From positions 1-10,790 of the forward strand of contig SDNN01000089.1 of NCBI GenBank assembly GCA_004524425.1: 10,790 nt of DNA. The letters run 5' to 3'. Below are positions 5,411 through 10,790 of the stretch, piece by piece (the first letter of the stretch is position 1; every line of letters begins with the position of its first letter). The DNA is from Promethearchaeota archaeon (lineage in GTDB: Archaea; Asgardarchaeota; Lokiarchaeia; Sigynarchaeales; SOKP01). The notes below the pieces were generated by a model. That model was given only the letters and a program-made list of their open reading frames with translations. It had not been told where the DNA came from and made no database searches. The translations under genes were made by a program, and so were the position numbers.

Positions 5411-6340
5411 TCAAATATTATTCTTTACATCCTTGGCTCTTGACCTGAGAGTTACTTCCGTTATTTTTGCGACTTCAGCTACTTCTGCTTGAGTCTTACG
5501 TTCATTATTTGCTTTCGCTGCTATGTATATGACTGAAGCGGCTAAGCCTTTTGGATCTTTTCCTATGCGGTCTAACCCATTTTTGGAAGCTCGTGCCAGC
5601 ATGTTTAAGGCTTTCTTCTGTGTATCCATGGAAAGTCCAAGATCTCCTCCAAATTTAAATACTAACTTTTCTGCAGTAATGGGATGATATTTTAAACCCA
5701 TTTCAGGTAATACTTCCTTGACTATGATCCCAAGAGAATGATGTACTATTCTTCTAGGAGTCATCGATGCATCACAAACCTCATCCAAGAGGCGAGGAAA
5801 TTCATGAATTCTTATTGAAGAATATAATGCTGCTGCTATGAATCCGTCAATGGACCTGCCCATGGTTAACTTTTTCTGAGCTACGTTGGAATATATTTTC
5901 CAAGCAGTCTCTTTAATATAATCGGGAATATTCATCTTAGAAGCTAGTAAATTTAATTTCGGTTTTGCTTCCCAAAAATTTCTTTCAATACTTGAAACTA
6001 ATGATTTTTGAATTTTAGATAATCGTGAAAATAGTCTCTTTCCTTTGGCATCAATAGTTTGGCCCTTTGAGTCCACCTTGGACACGGGGAGTACTGTTCG
6101 AGGTCCAAATTCTCTCCATCGAATCTCGGTTCTCTTTCTTTCTTCAATTTCCTCCTTGGTATATGCCCTTGATTCGGATTCTTTGATATCCTTACCACAG
6201 ACGGTTCCACAATTAATGCAGACTACCTCACCATCTTTAGTTGTAAGACATGGATTCTCGCAGCACTGACCATCATCCGTATCCATTAGTTCTTTCCTGG
6301 TCATGCGGAGCCTTTGTTTATAATCTTTACTCATTTTCAT
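5411..6340 (-). CDS. tfb: Transcription initiation factor IIB (TFB), divergent
   Basis: TFB recruits archaeal RNA polymerase to promoters after TBP has bound the TATA box, and touches the BRE. This 309-residue protein has the full layout: an N-terminal zinc ribbon (26-46, ending in GEVVCINCGTV), a B-reader/linker (about 70-110), then two cyclin repeats (about 112-205 and 211-305). The second ends in a DNA-binding helix-turn-helix (QAEVAEVAKITEVTLRSR, 284-301). Length is normal. Two parts differ from standard TFB. The first zinc pair reads CCENPC (26-31) in place of CxxC. The linker reads RTVLPVSKVDSKGQTID (81-97) in place of the usual segment with HD.GL. The gene probably encodes one of several TFBs, as multiple TFBs are common. 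It is divergent from hdrC across 570 nt. The ATG at 6338-6340 is preceded by a TATA-like tract. Confidence 0.9.
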   Translation of the reverse strand: MKMSKDYKQRLRMTRKELMDTDDGQCCENPCLTTKDGEVVCINCGTVCGKDIKESESRAYTKEEIEERKRTEIRWREFGPRTVLPVSKVDSKGQTIDAKGKRLFSRLSKIQKSLVSSIERNFWEAKPKLNLLASKMNIPDYIKETAWKIYSNVAQKKLTMGRSIDGFIAAALYSSIRIHEFPRLLDEVCDASMTPRRIVHHSLGIIVKEVLPEMGLKYHPITAEKLVFKFGGDLGLSMDTQKKALNMLARASKNGLDRIGKDPKGLAASVIYIAAKANNERKTQAEVAEVAKITEVTLRSRAKDVKNNI

Positions 6341-6350
6341 TCAATCCTGT

Positions 6351-6370
6351 AATATTTTTTTTTTATTTAC
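6351..6370 (-). promoter_or_regulatory. TATA-like promoter element of TFB
   Basis: Read on the minus strand, GTAAATAAAAAAAAAATATT occupies this stretch. Its GTAAATAAA end lies about 25 nt upstream of the ATG at 6340, matching archaeal TATA spacing for a leaderless or short-leader transcript. A weak AGGA also lies close to the start. Confidence 0.4.
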
Positions 6371-6458
6371 AAAACTTGAACAAGAACAATTTAATTGCTC
6401 TAAAAATACTATAACATAATTTCATCAGGCTATTTTAAAAGCCCTCTAATCATAAAAC

Positions 6459-6560
6459 ATGAGTGATAACCCAATTAATTCAAAGATTAGTGTCTCTTCA
6501 CATATTTCATTTCGGATTAACTCAATTTTTCTAGATTTATATGCAAATTCACATATTTAA
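6459..6560 (+). CDS. Possible 33-residue small ORF
   Basis: An ATG at 6459 opens a 33-codon frame ending in TAA at 6558-6560. The peptide is Ser/Ile/Asn-rich and begins MSDN, the same four residues as HdrC. It contains both copies of the 11-bp direct repeat, encoding the repeated SHI(S) sequence. No Shine-Dalgarno precedes it and composition is that of AT-rich noncoding DNA, so it may well be chance. Confidence 0.15.
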   Translation: MSDNPINSKISVSSHISFRINSIFLDLYANSHI

Positions 6561-6816
6561 TTTTTACTATTTTAAATCAAAAATGAAATTATTATTGTGG
6601 TCTCTCCGAAAGTCTTCAAGCTATTTAGGAATAGTTACTGAAAAAAGCTCATTAGAGCGGTTTTGTTAAATATTCTAATAGTATTTTTACACTTTTTTGT
6701 GATATATAAATCATGACGATATTAGAATTAAACAATAGAAGTTTCTAAGTTATTAATTATTGATAACAAATTTTTTATTCAAAACAACTTTTACCTTCAT
6801 AAGATTATTAATACAA

Positions 6817-6834
6817 TTTGTTTGATCAAACAAA
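6817..6834. promoter_or_regulatory. 18-bp perfect palindrome, candidate operator of hdrCBA
   Basis: TTTGTTTGATCAAACAAA reads the same on both strands over all 18 positions. It lies about 45-60 nt upstream of the hdr TATA-like element, where activators or repressors of archaeal promoters can bind. The form suits a dimeric winged-helix regulator. The regulator is not known. Confidence 0.5.
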
Positions 6835-6837
6835 AGA

Positions 6838-6860
6838 TAGTAAAAGCTTGCTTTTTACTA
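6838..6860. repeat. Imperfect inverted repeat next to the palindrome
   Basis: TAGTAAAAGC (6838-6847) pairs with GCTTTTTACTA (6850-6860) with a single unpaired T and a 2-nt centre. It follows the 18-bp palindrome by 3 nt and lies 18 nt before the TATA-like element. It may be a second half of the same control site. Confidence 0.4.
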
Positions 6861-6878
6861 ACGTAATTTCATCTTAAG

Positions 6879-6886
6879 TTTAAAAA
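6879..6886 (+). promoter_or_regulatory. TATA-like element of the hdrCBA operon
   Basis: TTTAAAAA is centred about 28 nt upstream of the hdrC ATG. No Shine-Dalgarno lies before the ATG, so the mRNA is probably leaderless or nearly so, in contrast with the strong Shine-Dalgarno sites used by hdrB and hdrA. Confidence 0.4.
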
Positions 6887-6910
6887 AAACAAAATAGATT
6901 TGATATAACC

Positions 6911-7537
6911 ATGAGCGATAATGTAGAAAAATATATTAAACGAAAGACTTACGACAAAACGAGTAATACTATTTCAAAAAGGTTTGTTGAAGCAGGATTA
7001 GAAAAGATTCGTTCTTGCATTAACTGTGGTACTTGTACTGGCAGCTGTCCTTCTGGCAGGCGTACAGCGTATCGTACTCGCTCAGCTATTCGAAAAGCAT
7101 TGACTGGAGATGAATCAGTTTTACAAGATATTGACATATGGATGTGTTCAACCTGTTATTATTGTTATGAACGATGTCCTCGTGACATTCCTGTTACTGA
7201 CATGATAATAAAACTCAGGAACATCGCGGTAGAAGAAGGATACATTTTAGATAGCCATTTCGGTCTAGCGAGAAATATCTTTTATGAAACTGGGCATGGA
7301 GTTCCCGCAAATGATCCTGAAGGACATAAACAATGGAGAGCCTTACGAGAATCTTATGGATTACCACCTTTACCACCCACGGTTCATTCATACCCAGAAG
7401 CTGTTGAAGAATGCCAAACTTTAATGAAAGAAGTAGGTTTTAAAGAATTACTAGATAATGCTGCAAAATTGAAGGAACAACGTGCAGCAGAAGCTGAAAG
7501 GAAAGCAAAGGAACAAGCAGAGGAGGAGAAAAAATAA
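6911..7537 (+). CDS. hdrC: Heterodisulfide reductase-type subunit C (HdrC)
   Basis: HdrC is the two-cluster ferredoxin subunit that passes electrons from HdrA to the catalytic HdrB in the cytoplasmic Hdr complex. Both [4Fe-4S] motifs are intact: C36-x2-C39-x2-C42-x3-C46 (CINCGTCTGSC) and C79-x2-C82-x2-C85-x3-C89 (CSTCYYCYERC). The helical body after 95 (PVTDMIIKLRNIA) and the NIFYETGHGVP stretch (122-132) are typical. It has no membrane segment, so this is the soluble type, not HdrE-linked. The last 25 residues (about 185-208) form a highly charged Ala/Glu/Lys/Arg helix, an extension I do not expect in a minimal HdrC. First gene of the operon. Its stop overlaps the hdrB start by one base (TAATG). 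ATG start without Shine-Dalgarno. Confidence 0.93.
   Translation: MSDNVEKYIKRKTYDKTSNTISKRFVEAGLEKIRSCINCGTCTGSCPSGRRTAYRTRSAIRKALTGDESVLQDIDIWMCSTCYYCYERCPRDIPVTDMIIKLRNIAVEEGYILDSHFGLARNIFYETGHGVPANDPEGHKQWRALRESYGLPPLPPTVHSYPEAVEECQTLMKEVGFKELLDNAAKLKEQRAAEAERKAKEQAEEEKK
7521..7528 (+). promoter_or_regulatory. Strong ribosome binding site for hdrB
   Basis: AGGAGGAG lies inside the 3' end of hdrC, 8 nt before the hdrB ATG at 7537. It fixes that start and, with the 1-nt TAATG overlap, indicates coupled translation of hdrC and hdrB. Confidence 0.8.
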
Positions 7538-8493
7538 TGAGTGAACAATCAGAATATAAATGGAGGTACGGGTTCTTTTTAGGTTGCGTGATTCCTAATC
7601 GTTATCCCATGATAGAGCGAAGTATTAGAGACGTATTTGAAGACTTGGGGGCAGAAATCTTAGATATGCCAGGTGCATCATGCTGTCCCGCTCCAGGTGT
7701 ATTTCGTGCGTTTCACATTCCAACATGGCTAGTTATTGCGGCTCGCAACATTTCGATCGCAGAAGAATTAGGCGTAAGCCCTTTAACTGGATGTAATGGA
7801 TGTTATGGGACTCTTCGAGATGCTTGGTATGATTTAGAACATAACCCCGAAGAGAAAAAGCACGTTAATGAACTTCTTGGAAAAGTAGGCAGAAAGTATA
7901 AAGGCACGTATGAGCCGAAACATGTCGTTCAAGCATTATATTTAGATATGGGGCTTGATTACTTGAAAGATCATATTAAGCACAAATTCAAGGATTTAAA
8001 GGTTGGGGTTCATTATGGCTGTCATATTGTTAAACCAAGTGATAAGCGACCTTGGAATGGTGAATATGAAGCACCCGAATTTCTTGATGAAATTGTTGAG
8101 ATTACCGGGGCAAAAAGTATCGATTATAAAGACAAGTTCATGTGCTGTGGAGCTGGAGGAGCAGTCCGAACGGCTGTGAAAGAAGTCGCTGCTGATTTTA
8201 CACGCGAGAAATTAGTCAATATGCGTGATGCGGGCGTGGATATCATCGTGAATTGCTGTCCCTTCTGTCACCTTCAATTAGACTTAGGACAAGTAGAGGT
8301 GAATAATTTTTATGGAGATATTATTGGTGAGCCATTTAAAATACCCGTCATCTATATTACTCAGCTTCTTGGAGTGGCAATGGGAATGGATCCTAATAGG
8401 CTAGGATTAATTAAAAATCATGAGTTGAAGGGTGTGTCTCCTTTCATTCCAATTGATCCATTTTTAGATATGGTTAAAGAACAATTAATATAG
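7537..8493 (+). CDS. hdrB: Heterodisulfide reductase-type catalytic subunit B (HdrB)
   Basis: HdrB holds two noncubane [4Fe-4S] clusters that reduce a disulfide, CoM-S-S-CoB in methanogens. This 318-residue protein has both CCG-type motifs: C17...C49-C50...C86-x2-C89 (31 residues, then 35) and C162...C203-C204...C241-x2-C244 (40, then 36, with an extra C240). Local signatures include FFLGCVIPNRYP (13-24), SCCPAPG (48-54), HYGCH (159-163), CCGAGG (203-208) and CCPFCHLQLD (240-249). The cysteine set is complete, so it should be catalytically competent. In a non-methanogen the natural disulfide or thiol substrate is unknown, and no methanogenesis gene is in the window. It is soluble and would act with HdrC and HdrA. 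ATG start with strong Shine-Dalgarno. hdrA follows after 11 nt. Confidence 0.94.
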   Translation: MSEQSEYKWRYGFFLGCVIPNRYPMIERSIRDVFEDLGAEILDMPGASCCPAPGVFRAFHIPTWLVIAARNISIAEELGVSPLTGCNGCYGTLRDAWYDLEHNPEEKKHVNELLGKVGRKYKGTYEPKHVVQALYLDMGLDYLKDHIKHKFKDLKVGVHYGCHIVKPSDKRPWNGEYEAPEFLDEIVEITGAKSIDYKDKFMCCGAGGAVRTAVKEVAADFTREKLVNMRDAGVDIIVNCCPFCHLQLDLGQVEVNNFYGDIIGEPFKIPVIYITQLLGVAMGMDPNRLGLIKNHELKGVSPFIPIDPFLDMVKEQLI

Positions 8494-8498
8494 GAGGG
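8492..8498 (+). promoter_or_regulatory. Strong ribosome binding site deciding a TTG start for hdrA
   Basis: AGGAGGG overlaps the TAG stop of hdrB and lies 6 nt before the TTG at 8505. Ideal spacing supports TTG as the true hdrA start. Confidence 0.8.
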
Positions 8499-8504
8499 AA
8501 AAAG

Positions 8505-10523
8505 TTGACAGAAACTAAAAAAGAAATAAAAGTAACGCGCAAGGATAAACCCAGAATTGGAGTTTATGTGTGTCATTGCGGGATTAACATCGCAGGAGTA
8601 GTGGATGTAGTTAAGTTAAAAGATTATGCTTTAGAATTGCCTGATGTCGTCCTTGCACGGGAATATAAATTCATGTGTTCTGATAATGGACAACAGATGA
8701 TAAAGGAAGATATAGAGGCTGGTTTGATTAATAGAGTGGTTGTCGCCGCTTGCTCACCAAGGATGCATGAACCAACCTTTAGATTGGTATGTAAAGAGGC
8801 AGGATTGAATCAATTCCTTTTTGAACAAGCTAATATTCGGGAGCATGCCACATGGGTTAACATGTATGATTCAGAAGGTGCCTATGATATTGCGAAAGAT
8901 CATATCAGAATGGCAGTAGCGAAAGCGAGAAAGTTAGTTCCCTTAGAAGTTTATAAAGTCAGCGTGGAACCTACCAGTTTAATTATAGGTGGTGGAATTG
9001 CCGGGATGAATGCTGCATTGGATCTCGCAGACGAGGGATATAAGGTATACCTTGTCGAAAGAACCCCCACTATTGGAGGACACATGGCTCAGTTAGATAA
9101 AACATTTCCTACCATGGATTGCTCAGCTTGTATTTTAACACCAAGAATGGTTGATGTAGCAAGAAACCCAAATATTGAGATCATGACATATTCAGAGGTA
9201 GTGGACGTATCGGGATATGTGGGGAATTTTGAAGTAACCATCATGAAAAAACCTCATTATGTCGATCAGGAGAAATGTACTGCCTGTGGTGCTTGTGTTG
9301 AAACATGTCCCGTGACTTGCGGGAATGAATTTGATTTGGGCTTGGGCACGAGAAAAGCAATATACATTCCTTTCCCTCAAGCTGTACCTGGACAATACAC
9401 GATAGACATGGATAAGTGTATTAAATGTGGAATTTGTGCTCGAGAAGATGTATGTGAACCAGATGCAATTAGATACGATGATAAACCAGAATATATTGAT
9501 ATAAAAGTAGGTACGATTGTGGTTGCCACTGGGTGGGATTTATATGATCCAACCGAATTAAAGCAATATGGCTATGGACGATATCCAAATGTTATCACTG
9601 GACTTCAGATGGAACGTTTATTAAGCTCGTTTGGACCTGTTCTTGGAAAACCCGTTAGACCTTCTGATCTTGAGCCACCTCATAGCATAGCTTTCCTGCA
9701 GTGCGTGGGAAGTAGAAATTTTCGAGAAGGAGGGCATAAGTATTGTTCACGAGTATGTTGCATGTACGCCACAAAACAAGCAAGACAATATAAAGAAAAA
9801 CATCCTGAAGCTGAAGTATATATCTTTTACATGGATATAAGAGCATTTGGTAAGGGTTATGAAGAATTCTATGAATCTGCAGCCGAGAATTTTGGAATAA
9901 ATTATATTCGAGGTAGAATTGCGGAGGTAAGAGAAGGAGAGAATCATAATATAATCATAAGAGCAGAGGATACGTTATTACAGACGCCTATTGAACTCGA
10001 AGTGGACATGTTTGTCTTATCATGCGGTTTAGAAGCCCGAGCAGATGCGGCTGAGTTAGGCTCGCTATTAAGCATCCAAAGATCTGAGGATGGCTTCTTC
10101 ATGGAAGCCCATCCTAAATTAAGGCCTGTTGATACCTTGACCGATGGAATTTTTGTAGCAGGTGTGGCACAAGGTCCTAAGGATATTCCAGATGCTGTGG
10201 CACAAGCTAAAGGCGCTGCTTCAAGTGCCGCTGCGTTAATGGCTCAAAAAGAAGTGGAAATTGAACCATATTTCTCAGTTGTAATTGAGGAGCTTTGTTC
10301 TGGTTGCAAAACCTGCCAATCTTTATGTCCATTTGGAGCTATAGATTTCGATGAATATAAGAAAGTGGCTGTTGTCAATCCTGCGTTATGCAAAGGATGT
10401 GGTACCTGTGTTTCGGCATGTCCTTCTGGAGCAATGGTTCAGAATCATTTCGCTAATTTTCAATTAGATTCCATGATCAACGTAGCATTAAAAAAATCTA
10501 CGGTTGAAAATGGAGGAAAATAA
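8505..10523 (+). CDS. hdrA: Heterodisulfide reductase-type flavin subunit A (HdrA)
   Basis: HdrA carries the FAD that splits electron pairs between ferredoxin and HdrBC. Domains in this 672-residue protein: an N-terminal cluster domain with VCHCG (22-26), C58 and AACSPR (81-86); an FAD Rossmann fold (LIIGGGIAGMNAA, 159-171, with E185 at the end of the second strand) and MDCSAC (204-209); an inserted ferredoxin domain with C258/C261/C264/C268 and C305/C308/C311/C317; the rest of the flavin domain (LQCVGSR, 398-404; YCSRVCCMYA, 413-422; GIFVAG, 548-553); and a C-terminal ferredoxin domain with C598/C601/C604/C608 and C629/C632/C635/C639. Length matches methanogen HdrA. The second inserted cluster has CX5C in place of CX3C before its last Cys. 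The TTG start at 8505 is supported by AGGAGGG 6 nt upstream. Third gene of hdrCBA; no mvhD follows directly. Confidence 0.95.
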   Translation: MTETKKEIKVTRKDKPRIGVYVCHCGINIAGVVDVVKLKDYALELPDVVLAREYKFMCSDNGQQMIKEDIEAGLINRVVVAACSPRMHEPTFRLVCKEAGLNQFLFEQANIREHATWVNMYDSEGAYDIAKDHIRMAVAKARKLVPLEVYKVSVEPTSLIIGGGIAGMNAALDLADEGYKVYLVERTPTIGGHMAQLDKTFPTMDCSACILTPRMVDVARNPNIEIMTYSEVVDVSGYVGNFEVTIMKKPHYVDQEKCTACGACVETCPVTCGNEFDLGLGTRKAIYIPFPQAVPGQYTIDMDKCIKCGICAREDVCEPDAIRYDDKPEYIDIKVGTIVVATGWDLYDPTELKQYGYGRYPNVITGLQMERLLSSFGPVLGKPVRPSDLEPPHSIAFLQCVGSRNFREGGHKYCSRVCCMYATKQARQYKEKHPEAEVYIFYMDIRAFGKGYEEFYESAAENFGINYIRGRIAEVREGENHNIIIRAEDTLLQTPIELEVDMFVLSCGLEARADAAELGSLLSIQRSEDGFFMEAHPKLRPVDTLTDGIFVAGVAQGPKDIPDAVAQAKGAASSAAALMAQKEVEIEPYFSVVIEELCSGCKTCQSLCPFGAIDFDEYKKVAVVNPALCKGCGTCVSACPSGAMVQNHFANFQLDSMINVALKKSTVENGGK

Positions 10524-10543
10524 TTTTTTTATTTTATTTTTTT
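10524..10543 (+). terminator. Oligo-T terminator of hdrCBA
   Basis: Directly after the hdrA stop come T7, T4 and T8 runs separated by single A bases. This is a typical archaeal intrinsic terminator and suggests that hdrA is the last gene of the operon. Confidence 0.6.
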
Positions 10544-10743
10544 CAAAATTCAAATGCAATTTTAGACTTCATTCCATGATCGATAAATTCTTTCATTACC
10601 CTCAGCTTTTTGTTTTACTTCTTTTCTATAAATAAAATATAAGAATAATGAAGAAAGAAATAATCATTTCTAACTTAGGATTCTAAAAAATTAATGCTTA
10701 ATAATGGAGAAGTTCAAATTTTAGCGAAATTGTTTAATATTCA
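10544..10743. other. AT-rich spacer after hdrA
   Basis: Nothing firm is coded here. It contains a TATA-like AAAATATAAG (about 10634-10643) and a 17-codon ORF (10694-10747) whose TGA overlaps the ATG at 10744. A short minus-strand reading (10543-10596) looks protein-like but lacks enough length to call. Confidence 0.4.
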
Positions 10744-10790
10744 ATGAATCCGCAGAAAAATATAATGATGGCTAAAACAATGTCCTCTTC
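10744..10790 (+). CDS. Possible start of a gene cut by the right edge
   Basis: An ATG at 10744 opens a frame still open at the window end (first residues MNPQKNIMMAKTMSS). Further in-frame ATGs lie at 10765 and 10768. The first ATG shares ATGA with the stop of a 17-codon ORF. Only 15 codons are visible, so this may be chance. Confidence 0.25.
   Translation, partial: MNPQKNIMMAKTMSS

Larger units (their letters stand above)
6341..6910. other. 570-nt divergent control region between TFB and hdrC
   Basis: No long protein or recognisable RNA gene is seen here. It contains the TFB promoter (6351-6370), a 33-codon ORF (6459-6560), an 11-bp direct repeat TTCACATATTT (6497-6507 and 6548-6558), a separated inverted repeat (ATTCTAATA at 6672-6680 with TATTAGAAT at 6720-6728), a TATA-like GATATATAAATC near 6701-6712, and the hdr control elements at 6817-6886. 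Its length is unusual next to the compact hdr operon, so it could hide an unannotated small RNA. Confidence 0.5.

Noticed and set aside
5998..6269. Open frames on both strands inside the TFB gene
   Set aside because: They overlap the zinc-ribbon and linker coding region of TFB in other frames, and their composition is not protein-like.
6713..6748. 11-codon ORF behind a TATA-like element at 6701-6712
   Set aside because: Too short, no Shine-Dalgarno, and expected by chance in such AT-rich DNA.
9192..9947. Minus-strand open frames opposite hdrA (also 6949-7137 opposite hdrC)
   Set aside because: They are antisense shadows of strongly conserved genes, Cys/Phe-rich because of the opposite codons.
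10543..10596. Minus-strand 17-codon reading (MKEFIDHGMKSKIAFEF) that looks like a protein tail
   Set aside because: Upstream frame closes at 10615-10617 and there is no start signal. It could be the decayed end of a gene, but it is too short to support.
1..10790. CRISPR array, tRNA, rRNA, insertion sequence
   Set aside because: No regularly spaced repeats, no tRNA-like GGTTCRANNC arm in a cloverleaf context, no transposase and no terminal inverted repeats with target duplications were seen by eye.

Overview
The window is AT-rich archaeal DNA, most probably from an Asgard archaeon of the Lokiarchaeia kind or a close relative. The archaeal assignment is firm: there is a TFIIB-type initiation factor (TFB), promoters look like A/T-rich TATA elements about 25-30 nt upstream of starts, genes end in oligo-T tracts, and there is a methanogen-type HdrCBA set. 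The Asgard assignment is an inference. It rests mainly on a small longin/roadblock-like protein at 783-1223, of a type abundant in Asgard genomes, and on an AT-rich, intergenic-rich layout. No rRNA, tRNA, CRISPR array or transposase was seen.

Left part (1-3620). The tail of an unknown gene runs in from the left and converges on a small hypothetical gene (153-524, minus). After an AT-rich spacer come plus-strand genes: the longin-like protein, an 80-residue helical protein, a creatininase-family metal-dependent amidohydrolase homologue with an added C-terminal membrane hairpin, and, 5 nt behind it, a protein of six TPR repeats. The last two look like one operon.

Middle part (3649-6340, minus strand). 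From right to left these are TFB, a membrane-anchored PD-(D/E)XK nuclease-like protein, and an overlapping HEPN/MNT nucleotidyltransferase pair of toxin-antitoxin type. The HEPN protein lacks the usual Rx4-6H RNase motif. The nuclease and the HEPN/MNT pair form a small patch of defence-like character, but nothing shows that they act together.

Right part (6341-10790). A 570-nt non-coding stretch separates the divergent TFB gene from hdrC-hdrB-hdrA. It holds an 18-bp perfect palindrome followed by a second inverted repeat just upstream of the hdr promoter. The three hdr genes are tightly packed (1-nt overlap, then 11 nt, each internal start with a strong Shine-Dalgarno) and end in an oligo-T terminator. 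Together they encode the catalytic subunit with noncubane iron-sulphur clusters (HdrB), the electron-relay subunit (HdrC) and the bifurcating flavin subunit (HdrA). No mvhD, hydrogenase or frhB gene follows inside the window, so the electron donor is unknown. A possible start of another gene is cut by the right edge.

I found no clear undescribed multi-gene system. The best leads are the palindromic control region of the hdr operon, the membrane-anchored nuclease, the creatininase-membrane-TPR pair, the divergent TFB, and the small upstream ORFs that overlap downstream starts.
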